Origin: Calycina herbarum
Taxonomy: Eukaryota > Ascomycota > Leotiomycetes > Helotiales > Pezizellaceae
DNA length: 64,000 nucleotides
Reading direction: 5' to 3'
Assembly: GCA_001414485.1 (NCBI GenBank)
Contig: LLEY01000011.1
Coordinates: 124,001 to 188,000, forward strand
Under the pieces are notes generated by a model. The model did no database searches. It saw nothing but the letters and a program-made list of their open reading frames with translations, and was not told the origin of the DNA. The position numbers were made by a program, and so were the translations under genes. Below, piece by piece: positions 23,601-35,195 of this stretch. Position 1 is the stretch's first letter. Each line of letters opens with the position of its first letter.

Positions 23601-26600
23601 TAGAATATAAATCACTACTATTAACAAGTTTATTAGAGTTATTAGAGTTAGAATCTAACTTGTTAGAGATAAATCCTAGAATATATAAACCTAAAGAAGG
23701 AGAAACATAGACATTTATTAGGACCTTTAAGAGAGAGAATAGATAAGTATATATAGAAGGATAAAAACCTAATTTCTAGAGTCTATATTCTACTTAAGGA
23801 GTTAATCCTACTATCTTAACTACTTATAAGATAGTAAGGAATAATTAAGATCGAGTAACTATAGTTAGCTCTATTATAAGAAGAGAAACTATTAAGTTTA
23901 AGAAGCTAGGACTAGAATAGATAATACTGAATAATTACCTAGAGGAGGGAGATCTATAGATAGTTACTAATTTAAGAAATAATACTATTAAATAGTAGTA
24001 GTATTACCTAGAAGGATTCGATAAATATAATAGATGTCTAAAGACGGATATAACTACCTACCTACCTAGTTAAGACTATAAGTTAGAAATTAATAAGAAA
24101 TATTAGGTATTAAGAGTTGAAAAAGGAATTATAATAGTATTTAAAGGATTAGAGGATTAGCGGATATTCGGAGTTACTAAGGTAGACCCCTAGGCTAACC
24201 TAATTTAGAAGTTCTACTAACCTATAAAAGGTGAACGATAGACTGCTAAGACATTATATAGAGTAACTATTAAATAGGTTTAGTACGAACTACGAGTATT
24301 ATTAGACTAGTCTATAGAAAGACGTTTTATAAGAACACTTCTAGAACCTAAGAGAACTATAGAAGATAGTCTAGTATACGAAGTAGCTTTTTCTAATAAC
24401 GAAAAAGTAATATTCTTTCTAAGTTCTTAAAAAGGAGATAATAGAGAAAGAAGATTCGAGGTTTATTATATTAAACTAGAAAATTACACTATTATAGAAG
24501 AGTTAAACGCTATATCTAGAGAAAACTAACTTATAGTAATAGCAAAGATAAGAGGAAAGGAACTCTAAGTCTTAATTAATTCTAGAGTAATAGGTAATTT
24601 CCTTTCCCTAGTAGCTTAGAAGAAGCTAAACGTCTTAATTAAAGGTATAAGGCCTTACTACTTAGGAGTAGTTGATAGAATAGACGTTGTATACTAGGAC
24701 GGAATTATCGATTAGTAAACTATTCTAATAAAGATCACTATTAAAGAATACTACTTAGATATATAATTTGATATTATTAAAATAGGGAATAAGGAAGCGA
24801 TACTTAGTATACTATAGATTTAAGAATATAATCTAGATATTAACTAAAAGACTTAGAAAATAACCTTTAGTTAATATAATTACGTAGGTTTATAATTATA
24901 ACTTTAAGGCTAGAACGAGGTTAGCGTTACCTCTTCTAAAGTACTAGGACACCTTAAGGTCCTTTATAGGTTAGTAAGAAAGCTAATAATAAAATACCTA
25001 TATAGTATAGAGAATTTAGAGCTTTGTTTAAAAACCTAGAAGACTTATAAGCTTTACTAGAACATTGCTTATAAGATTATAAGATTAAATTAAAAGAGAG
25101 TTATTATCTCTTAAAGTAGAAGCTTCAGTTATATAACTAGAAAAGCTTATAGAGAATAGAAAGTTATATAAAGAAAGGTATTAAGAAGAAATATATTAGA
25201 AAATCTAAGTTACTAATTACCTTAAATATACTTATTATTAAGAAAAAAGACAACCTAGATAGAAGAGTATATATTAATTACTAAGAAGTAAATTATACTA
25301 TAGTTAAGAACGCTTATCTACTACTACCTAGCTAATACTTATAGAATAAGTTAGGTAAGGTAGTACGATTTATGAAATTAGATTAATAAAACGCTTATAA
25401 ACTTATACGAATAAAAGCTAGAGACGAATAGAAGATAGTATTTACTTTACTATTAAGTCTTTATAAATATATAGTTATACTATTTAGACTTTATAATATA
25501 CTAGCTATATATTAGAGATAAAATAATAACATTTTAAGAGATCTTCTAAGAGTAATAGTAATCTATTATCTAGATAATATCTTAATCTTCTTAGAAAAAG
25601 AAGAAGAATATAAGAGATATATTAGAGAAGTCTTATAACAACTTATAAAAGTGAACTCTTAGTTAAAACTCTTAAAATATAAGTTTAGAGTAACTTAGAC
25701 ACTTTTCCTAAGATAGGTATTTAGCTTAGAGAAAATAGAAATAGATCTAGTAAAGATCTAAGACATCTTAAACTAGAAATTACTAGAGAATATAAAAGAT
25801 ATATAGTCCTTCTTTAGATTTATAAACTTCTACTATCTATTTATATAAGACTATATAAAGATTACTAAACTAATAATAGTACTAGTTAAGAAAGCTATTA
25901 AATTTATTTAGAATAAATAAGCTAAAGACGCTTTTTAAAAGATTAAAGCAAAGTTTATAGAAAAACCTATTCTATATAACTTTAATATAGAAAAACTAAG
26001 TATAATTAAAATAAACGTCTTAGATATATTAATAGGTATAATTTACTTATAACTAAATAGAAAAGAGAAGCTTATATCTATTATATATTATTCTAAAATA
26101 TTTAACCTAGTATAATAAAACTATAGCATCTTTAATAAAGAATTACTTACTATAGTATTAGCTTTAGAATACTAGAGAATTTATTTATAGCTAATAAAAT
26201 ACCTAATTATAGTTTTATCTAACTATAAGAATCTTAAGACATTTATAATAACTAAGAAACTTACGACTAGATAATTAGCTAGATAGTTAAAGATATTAAA
26301 AGGATTTAATATTATTATTTACTATATAAAAGGAACGTTAAATACTCGAGCTAATACTCTTAGCTAGAAACTGAGATATAAGAGAAATAAAGAGTATAAG
26401 AAGATTATAATCTTAAAAACTCTTAAGAATAGAGACTTAGTACCTACTATATACGAAATAGTAGTAATAAACAACATCTAGATAGATAAAATTTAGAATA
26501 TATATAAAGGTTATAACTAGTATATAAAAGGGAAATTATAAGTCCCTAGCTTATATATAAAAGAATTTATATAAGAATACTATACTATACCCGCTTATAG

Positions 26601-27830
26601 CTACTAAGGAATTCGTAGAACTCTCTAAAAGATAAGATAATACTACTATATTAATCTATTATCTATAATAGTTAAGGAGGTAATAGTAGAATATAATACC
26701 TATACTAGGAATAAGGCTTCCTACTATACTCCTTATAGACAGATAAACACTACTCTAATACTATAGATACCTTAGAAATTAATATCTATAGATTTTATTA
26801 TTAAGTTACTAAAATCTAAAGATCTAATAATAAGAGTTAAGTATAATACGATCCTAGTTATTATAGAACAATTTATAAAGTATATAATTCTAGTAGTATA
26901 TATAAAGTTAAGTATAGCTAAGGAATTAGTATTCGTATTCCTTAGAGAAGTAGTCTTAAGATATAGACTACTTAAAGAGATACTCTTAGACAGAGATAAG
27001 CTCTTTATCTTAAAATTTTTGATTACTCTTATAAAACGATTAGGTATAAAAAGAAAGCTTTCTATAGCTTTTTACTCTTAAATAAATAGAAGAAATAAAT
27101 AAAGAAATTAAATAGTTAAAATATACCTTTATTATTATATAAACTACTAGTAGAATAACTAAGTAGAACTACTACTCTTAGTATAGTTTACTTATAATAG
27201 TTTAGTAATAGAAATAATACTTATTATACTATTCTATACTAATTATAGATATAAATTATTAGTATATCGAGAATTACTATCTATAACTATTAATAACTAA
27301 CTTACTTATATTTATATCTTAAAAATTAAAGAGCTATATAAGGAACTTATAAAGGATTTATAATTTATAGCTAAAAGAAATACGTACTACTATAATAAAC
27401 AACGTAGTTAGGAGCTAATATTAAAAGAGAGAGATAAAGTCTACTTAGTATAAAAGAATATTAATATAAAAAGACTAAGTAATAAACTAGATTATAAAAA
27501 ACTTAAACTATTTAAAATTAAACGTGTTAAAGAACCTTTAAATTATAAATTAGTATTACTAAAGATAATAAACATCTATTTAGTATTTTATATATCCTTG
27601 CTTAAACTAGTACTACTAGGAGTACTACTAGCTCTACTTATAGAAATTTAACTAGTAAACCTAAATACTAAGTATAAGGTTAAGAGGATTCTTAACTATA
27701 GGCTTATTAGAAAATAAGTTAAGTACTTAATTAAATAGTTAGATTATCTATATTTAGAAAATACTTAGAAACTAAGAAGTAATCTTAACTATTACTTAGT
27801 AGAACTTTAGGAATTCTACTAATAAAACCT
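23600..27830 (+). pseudogene. pol: pol of chromovirus A (PR-RT-RH-IN-chromodomain)
   Basis: The reverse transcriptase motif reads YLDNILIF at about 25567, with the second Asp of YLDD changed to Asn by G-to-A in a TG context. RNase H and connection lie at about 25950-26350, the integrase core at about 26550-27300 and a chromodomain-type tail at about 27640-27760. The chromodomain of related element D reads YEVERILNYK. It would encode the enzymes for reverse transcription and integration, with the chromodomain steering integration to heterochromatin. It is non-functional. Confidence 0.8.
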
Positions 27831-27838
27831 AGGTTTAC

Positions 27839-28255
27839 TTATATCTTATAGTTTAAAAGAAAGGCTTTAAAAAAGGCTAGGTTAAGACCTATCTTAGATT
27901 AGGAACTAATAAGAATAGGTAGGGCTACTAGGTAGGTAACCTCTGCCTCTTACTATTCTTTTTCCTCTCTCTCTTTCTCCTCTTTCTCTTTCTTTTCTAC
28001 TTTCTTAGTAGTATCGAGTTTATTAAGAAAACGAAGCTCTTAATAAGATATTTTATAATACCTTTCTTATAAAAAAGCCTTCTACTTTTATAATCGTAGA
28101 ATCCTTACTATTACCTCTTCCTCCTCTCTCTCTAGCTTCTTCTCTTATTTTTTAATAGAAGTCTAATCACTAATATAAAGAACGTTCTTCTTCTAAGCGT
28201 CGTTAGTCTTATTATATTTTAGTTTTAACTAAACATATTTAGAATATTAAGAGGA
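27839..28255 (-). pseudogene. Antisense ORF in the 3' region of chromovirus A
   Basis: On the strand opposite to the element, a frame of 139 codons runs from a SSxYSKYV motif (28255) to NYKI-stop (27839). It is interrupted only by TAA/TAG. The product is rich in Glu/Lys/Arg, coiled-coil-like (EKKLERE, RL.KQKAFL, KVEKKEKEEKERE). The same frame, with exactly the same length, is present in C (32316-32732) and H (61669-62085). Function unknown; the N-terminus probably extends further. Confidence 0.62.
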
Positions 28256-28480
28256 TTAGGAAGAATCTATAAAACATCTACGCTTTTAAGAAGCGTAGTA
28301 AGAGTATAGTAATATTTTATTATAAACTATTTTAATACTTTTTATAAGAAGTATATATTCTTCTTTCTTCTTCTATATAAGGTAAGATATAATAGAAAGG
28401 AAAAGATACTACTAGTACCTTAACTAAGTTCCTTAGCTTATACTTAAGTATAAGAATATACTAGGCTAAGAAGAGAATAG

Positions 28481-28927
28481 TATTATAAATCACGTTATAT
28501 ATAGTAAGTAGTCTAGATAGTGCTCTAATAGAATAAAGTATAATATCTAGGAAATAGAAGGTAGTATAAGAGAGAATTAGTAATATAAAGGTATTTAGGT
28601 ATTCTAGGATCTTACTATTAGATAATTGTTAAAGGTTATATAATAGATCTTATTAGATCTTATAAGGGATCTAAAGGGATCTAGAGATCTAGGCTTATAT
28701 AAGGATCCAGATAGTATAAAGGGTTCTATATATACTAGCACGTCTATTACCTAGATAGAAGCTTTATACTTAACTTTAGTTATTAATCTTATTATCTTAC
28801 TTAATATCTTTAATATAAGTAACGAGTTTACTTCTAAGTAAACAACCCAGCGTATCTATACTTCTTACCTATATACTAACCTTCGAGACTTAGTCACCTT
28901 TGTTTAGTTCGTTTGAGTTTCGTTATA
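28481..28927 (+). repeat. 3' LTR of chromovirus A (U3 type 1)
   Basis: 447 bp, partner of 21907-22353, followed by ATTAG at 28928-28932. It differs from the 5' LTR mainly by transitions. Confidence 0.94.
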
Positions 28928-28932
28928 ATTAG

Positions 28933-31642
28933 CTTCTAACTACGTTGTTTATTATAATAGTGTACGTTTCTTTTAGTAATAAACTATAAGTCTTTTATAA
29001 GTTCTTTATATAACTTTTTAATCTTTAAGACCTAAATATAAGTAAGTTAATTATTAATAGTCGTAGATAGTAGTTCTTAGTATACTAATAATTTATATCT
29101 ATAATTAGCGTATAATAGTATAATAAGTATTATTTCTATTACTAAACTATTATAGATAAACTATACTAAGAGCAGCAGTTCTACCTAGTTATCTTACTAG
29201 TAGTTTATATAATAATAAAGGTATATTTTAACTACTTAATTTATCTATTCGATTCCTCTATTTATTTAAGAGTAGAAAGCTATAGAGAGCTTTCTTTTCG
29301 TACTTAATCGCTTTATAAGAGCGATCTAAAATTTTAAGATAAAGAGTTTATCTCTATCTAACAGTATTTCTTTAAGTAGTCTATATCTTAAGACTACTTC
29401 TCTAAAGAACGTAAATACTAATTCCTTAGCTATACTTAACTCTATATATACTATTAGAATTATATACTTTATAAGTTATTCTATAATAACTAGGATCGTA
29501 TTATACTTAACTCTTATTATTAGATCTTTAGATTTTAATAATTTAATAATAAAATCTATAGATATTAATTTCTAAGGTATTTATAGTATTAGAGTAGTGT
29601 TTATCTATTTATAAGAAGTATAGTAGGAAGCCTTATTCCTAGTATAGGTATTATATTCTACTATTACTTCTTTAATTATCGTAGATAACTGATTAATATA
29701 GTAGTATTATCTTATCTACTAAAGAGTTCTACGAATCCCTTAGTAGCTATAGGTAAGCATAGTATAGTATTCTTATATAAACTCCTTTATATATAAGCTA
29801 GGAACCTATAGTTTCTCTTTTATATACTAGTTATAACCTTTATAAATACTCTAAATTTTATCTATCTAAATATTATTTATTATTACTATTTTATATATAG
29901 TAGGTACTAAGTTACTATTTTTATTATATTTTAATATTACTATATTAATATATTTTTTATTTTCTTTATAGCCTATTTTCTAGCTTAGATTATTAGCTTA
30001 AGCGTTACTTATTTTACTAATATATTAAATAATTATTTTAAATCTTACTAAAGTTTTAGACTACCTAGCTAGGCGTCTAGTAATAAGTTCCTTAGTTATA
30101 GTCAACGTCTTTAGGTTTAGATAATTAGTAAACACTATTACTAGGTATAATACACTCTAGAGATAGATCCTCTATTCTTTAAGAGCTAGAATAATAGCTA
30201 TAAGTTCTTTATTATAAATATTATAGTTCTATTATACTATATTAAAAGTTTTTAAGAAATATATTATAAGTATAAGTTTTCCTATCTTATTTAGTTATAG
30301 ATATATAGCGTCTACTACTATGTCTAAGGTATCTATTTCTATTATACTTAGTTTTTTATAATTAAAATTATATAGAATAGGTTTTATTATAAACTGTCTT
30401 TTAATTTCCTAGAAGGCCTTTTTAGCCTTCTTATCCTAGATAAAAGCTATAGCTTTTCTAGTTAGTATTAATATAGGTTTTATAATCTTTATATAGTCTT
30501 TAATAAATAGTTAATAAAAATTAGTAAATCCTAGGAAAGATTATACATCTTTAACGTTTTTTAGTAATTCCTATTTAATAACTATATAGATCTTTTCTAG
30601 ATCTATTTCTATTTTTCCTAGGCTAAATACTTATCTTAGGAAAAGAGTTCTTTTAACTTTAAACTTATATTTCAAGAGTTTTAGATAAGAGTCTACTTTA
30701 GTAAGTCTTTATATGACTTCCTTTATATAGCTCTTATATTCTTCTAGATTATTAGAGAAAATTAATATATTATTTAGGTAATATATAATAGTTACTCTTA
30801 AAAGATCCTCTAAAATACTATTATTCTATCTCTTATAAGTAGCTAGTATATTAGTTAAACTAAAAGATATAACTATATATTTATAAAGTCTTAATAGTAA
30901 GATAAACGTAGTCTTCTATTTATAGTCTATCTTAATTCTAATTAATCTATAAGCGTTCTTAATCGTTATATTATTTAATTCCCTATAATTAATATATACT
31001 AGTCTATTTAGATCGTCCTTTTTCTTAATAATAAGTATATTTAAAGAGATAGGCGATTTAGATTTTCGAATATATCTCTTCTTTATTCCTTATTAGATAT
31101 AACTTTCTAATAAAGCTAAGTTATTCTAGTTATATAGTTAAAGCTTCTACTTCTTAAGATTATAACCCTCTATTAATTTAATCTTATAAACACGAACCTA
31201 TATATTTATATTAACTAAAGGTTATTATTCTAGCTTTTTAATTAATTTCTAGATTATGTTCTTAAATCTATAATATACTAAATATTACTTTCTTACTTCT
31301 TATTTTAATAATATTAAATTATATATTTAAATAGTATTCTTTAATATTAACTTTTACTAGAATAGTTTACTAATTAATAATCCTATTTTAGTATATAATA
31401 TCCGTTTTATTAACTATCTCTAGGTAATATAGTCTTATTCCTTTAATTAGAACGTTTAGCTTTTCTTAAGCTATTAGAGAAATAAAGTTACTTATTACTT
31501 CTAAGTCTATTATAACTCGTAACTTCTTCTCTTATATTTCTATAGTTATTACTAACTATCTTTCTTCTAAAGTAGTATTTAACTTTGCTTTAATATATTA
31601 GACTTTAAAAGATCGATTTTCTTAATTATAATTCCTTCTCTT
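28933..31642 (-). pseudogene. pol: Chromovirus B, integrase, RNase H and RT part of pol
   Basis: This is the minus-strand continuation of B between the insertions of A and C. The integrase region lies at about 28933-29900, RNase H at about 30050-30450 and reverse transcriptase at about 30500-31250. The RT motif near 30768-30785 reads YLNN: both catalytic Asp codons of YLDD have become Asn by G-to-A. It ends at CTCTT (31638-31642), the target site of C. Confidence 0.78.
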
Positions 31643-32090
31643 TATAACGAAACTTAAATAAACTAAACAAAGATAACTAAGTCTCGAAGGTTAGTATATA
31701 GGTAAGAGGTATAGATATAATAGATCTGTTTACTTAGAAGTAAACTTATTACTTATATTAAAGATATTAAATAAGATAATAAGATTAATAACTAAAGTTA
31801 AGTACTAAGCTTCTATCTAGGTAGTAGATGTACTAGTATATATAGAACCCTTCGTGCTACCTAGATCTCTATATAAGCCTAGATCCCTAGATCCTTTTAG
31901 ATCCCTTATAGGATCTAATAGGATCTATTATATAACCTCTAACAGTTATCTAATAGTAAGATCCTAGAATACTTAAATGCCTTTATATTACTAATTCCCT
32001 CTTATACTATCTTCTATTTCCTAGATATTATATCTTATTCTATTAGAGCGCTATCTAGACTACTTACTATATATAACGTGATTTATAATA
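31643..32090 (-). repeat. 3' LTR of chromovirus C (U3 type 1)
   Basis: 448 bp, partner of 50307-50754. To its right lies the purine tract in minus orientation (plus-strand CTATCCCCTTCTTAGCC), marking the 3' end of the element. Confidence 0.93.
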
Positions 32091-32315
32091 CTATCCCCTT
32101 CTTAGCCTAGCATATCCTTATACTTAAGTATAAGCTAAGGAACTTAGTTAAGGTATTAGTAGTATCCTTTCCTTTCTATTATATCCTACCTTATATAGAA
32201 GAAGAAAGAAGAACGTATACTTCTTATAAAGAGTATTAAAATAGTTTATAACGAAATATTACTATACTCTTACTACGCTTCCTAAAAGCGTAGATGTTTT
32301 ATAGATTCCTCTTAA

Positions 32316-32732
32316 TCCTCTTAATATTCTAAATATGTTTAGTTAAAACTAAAATATAATAGGACCAACGACGTCTAGGAGAAGAACGTTCCTTATACTA
32401 GTAACTAAGCCTCTATTAAAAAATAAGAGAAGAAGCTAGAGAGAGAGAAGAAGGAGGTAATAATAAGGATTCTATAATTATAAAAGTAGAAGGCCTTTTT
32501 AAAAGAAAGATAGTATAAAATGTTTTATTAAGAGCTTTATTTTCTTAACAAACTTAATACTACTAAGAAGGTAGAAAAGAAAGAGAAAGAGGAGAAAGAG
32601 AGAGAGGAAAAAGAATAGTAAGAGGTAGAGATCGCTTACTTAGTAGCCTTGCTTATTCTTATTAGTTCCTAATCTAAGATAGGTCTTAACCTAGCCTTTC
32701 TTAAGACCTTTCTTTTAAACTATAAGATATAG
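32316..32732 (+). pseudogene. Antisense ORF in the 3' region of chromovirus C
   Basis: A plus-strand frame, opposite to the element, runs 139 codons from SSxYSKYV to NYKI-TAG. The middle reads KKLEREKKEVIIRIL, then KAFLKERQYKMFYQELYFL and a charged run (KVEKKEKEEKERE). Stops are only TAA/TAG. It is colinear with the antisense frames in A and H, with no length change. A coiled coil is likely; there is no known domain. Confidence 0.65.
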
Positions 32733-34134
32733 GTAAACCTAGGTTTTATTAGTAGAATTCCTAAAGTTCTACTAAGTAATAGTTAAGATTATTTCTTAGT
32801 TTTTAAGTATTTTCTAAATATAAGTAATCTAACTATTTAATTAAGTACTTAACCTATCCTTTAATAAGCTTATAGTTAAGAATCCTCTTAACTTTATACT
32901 TAGTAATTAGGTTTACTAGTTAAATTTCTATAAGTAGAGCTAGTAGTGCTCCTAGTAGTACTAGTTTAAGTAAGAATATATAAAATACTAGATAGATGTT
33001 TATTATCTTTAGTAGTACTAATTTATAATTTAAAGGTCTCTTAACTTATTTAATTTTAAATATTCTAAGTTTTTTATAATCTAGTTTATTACTTAGCCTT
33101 TTTATATTAATATTTTTCTTTACTAAGTAGACTTTATCCCTCTCTTTTAGCGTTAGCTCTTAACTACGTCGTTTGTTATAGTAGTATATATTTCTTTTTA
33201 CTATAAATTATAAGTCTTTTATAAGTTCCTTATATAGACTCTTAATTTTTAAGATATAAACATAAGTAAGTTAGTTATTAATAGTCGTAGATAGTAGTTC
33301 TTAATATACTATTAATTTATATCTAAAGTTAGTATAGAATAGTATAATAAGTATTGTTTCTATTACTAAACTATTATATATAAACTATATTAAAAGTAGT
33401 AGTTCTACCTAGTTATTTTACTAATAGTTTATATAATAATAAAGGTATGTTTTAACTACTTAATTTATCTGTTTGTTTTCTCTATTTATTTAAGAGTAGA
33501 AAGCTATTAAAAGCTTCCTTTTTATACTTAATTATTTTATAAGAGCGATTTAGAATTTCGATATAAAGAGCTTATCTCTGTTTAATATTATTTCTTCTAG
33601 TAGTCTATATCTTAAGACTACTTCTTTTAGAAATATAAATACTAATTCCTTAGTTATACTTAACTCTATATATAGTACTAAAATTATATATTTTATAAGT
33701 CGTTCTATAATAACTAGGATTAAATTATACTTAATTCTTATTATTAGATCTTTAGATTTTAAAAGCTTAATAATAAAATCCTAAGATATTAATCTCTAAG
33801 GTACTTATAGTATTAGAGTAGTATTTATCTATCTATAAGAAGTATAGTAGGAAGCCTTGTTCCTAGTATAAGTATTATATTCTACTATTACTTCTTTAAC
33901 TATTATAGATAGTTGATTAATATAGTAGTATTATCTTATCTTTTAGAGAGTTCTACGAATTCTTTAATAACTATAAGCGGGCGTAGTATAATATTCCTAT
34001 ATAAATTCCTTTATATATAAGCTAAGAACTTATAATTTCTCTTTTATATACTAGTTATAACCTTTATATATATTCTAAATCTTATCTATCTAGATGTTGT
34101 TTATTATTACTATCTTATATATAGTAGGTACTAA
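32733..34134 (-). pseudogene. pol: Chromovirus C, chromodomain and integrase end of pol
   Basis: The minus-strand decayed chromodomain/integrase C-terminus lies at about 33150-32820, and integrase core sequence continues to 34134. It resembles the equivalent part of A and D. It is interrupted at ACTAA (34130-34134) by element D and resumes at 41001. Confidence 0.78.
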
Positions 34135-34596
34135 TATAACGAAACTTAAACGAACTAAACAAAGATAACTAAGTCTCGAAGGTTAGTATATAGTAAGAAG
34201 TACAGATGCGCTAGGTTGTTTACTTGGAAGTGAACTCGTTACTTATATTAAAGATGTTAAATAAGATAATAAGATTGATAACTAAAGTTGAGTATGAAGC
34301 TCTTATCTAATAGTAGACGTGCTAGTCTTATATAGAACCTTCGTTCATGTTTTAGAGTTCTTCTTAGTAGGAGTCTCGAAGATAGAGTCTGACTCTATTT
34401 CTAGGGCTTCTTAAAACTAGACTCTATTATCTAACTACTCTAACCGAGTTATATAATATAACTATAATAAGATCTTTAGGATTATATATTCTATTATATC
34501 TAATCCTTTTCTCCTTCTAGGGTTATAATAGTACTCGTCCTATTAGAGCGTCGCCTAGACTTTACTTTGTTATATACTAGTACGTGATTTATAATA
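34135..34596 (-). repeat. 3' LTR of chromovirus D (U3 type 2)
   Basis: 462 bp, partner of 40534-40995. It has the type 2 U3 block as in B and is followed on the right by the purine tract complement CTATCCTCTTCTTAG. Confidence 0.94.
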
Positions 34597-35195
34597 CTAT
34601 CCTCTTCTTAGCCTAGCATGTCCCTATACTAGAATTCTAACCTAAATATGTTCGTTAGTAAGATGTCGACCTTCCTTTATATATAAACATGTCCTTCTTA
34701 TATACTAAACGAAAAGAGCGTTTAGCTCTTACTATACGGATCGAATCTATATAACGTCTAGCTGAGACTTATTCTTTCTATTATAAACAGTCCCGTCGAT
34801 GTCTCTTAGAGCTTTCTAAATCCTCTTACTATTCTAAGTGTATTCGGTCGAAAAGGTTCTATAATAGCCCTAGCTATCTTATTATTCCTATCCCTAGACC
34901 TTGAAAACCTATGTGTTGATTTTTTTTTTTAGCCTTATATGTAAATGATTCCTTATTACTCCTCCGAGTCCTCCTCCTTCGAGTCCTCCTCCTAAGTCCT
35001 CTTCTACCTGGTTTCCCGCCTTTGAGATAGCTTCTTTCGTTGAACAGGTACTTTCCGATGATGTGTCTCTGTCTAACCCTGGTCCTGAGTTCTAGGCAGC
35101 CCTGGGTTTTGTTAGTAGAACTTCTGAAGTTCCCTTAGGTAATAGTTAAGGTTGCTTTTTAGTTCTTATATATTCTCTGAATATAGGTAGTTTAA
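34597..35195 (-). other. 3' untranslated region of chromovirus D
   Basis: This lies between the pol stop and the 3' LTR. It differs in sequence from the 3' region of A, C and H and lacks the antisense 139-codon frame. The matching type is found in B (20986-21480), so 3' region type follows LTR type. Confidence 0.6.

Larger units (their letters stand above)
21907..28927 (+). mobile_element. Chromovirus A (Ty3/gypsy), full length 7021 bp, inserted in B
   Basis: LTRs of exactly 447 bp lie at 21907-22353 and 28481-28927, flanked by ATTAG (21902-21906 and 28928-28932). The sequence on either side rejoins as in the uninterrupted copy near 35505-35530 (TTTAGTATTAGCTTCTAAC), which proves insertion into a related element. 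Internal order is gag, protease, RT, RNase H, integrase, chromodomain, then a region with an antisense frame, and a purine tract (GGCTAAGAAGAGAATAG) before the 3' LTR. All frames are RIP-broken. Confidence 0.95.
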
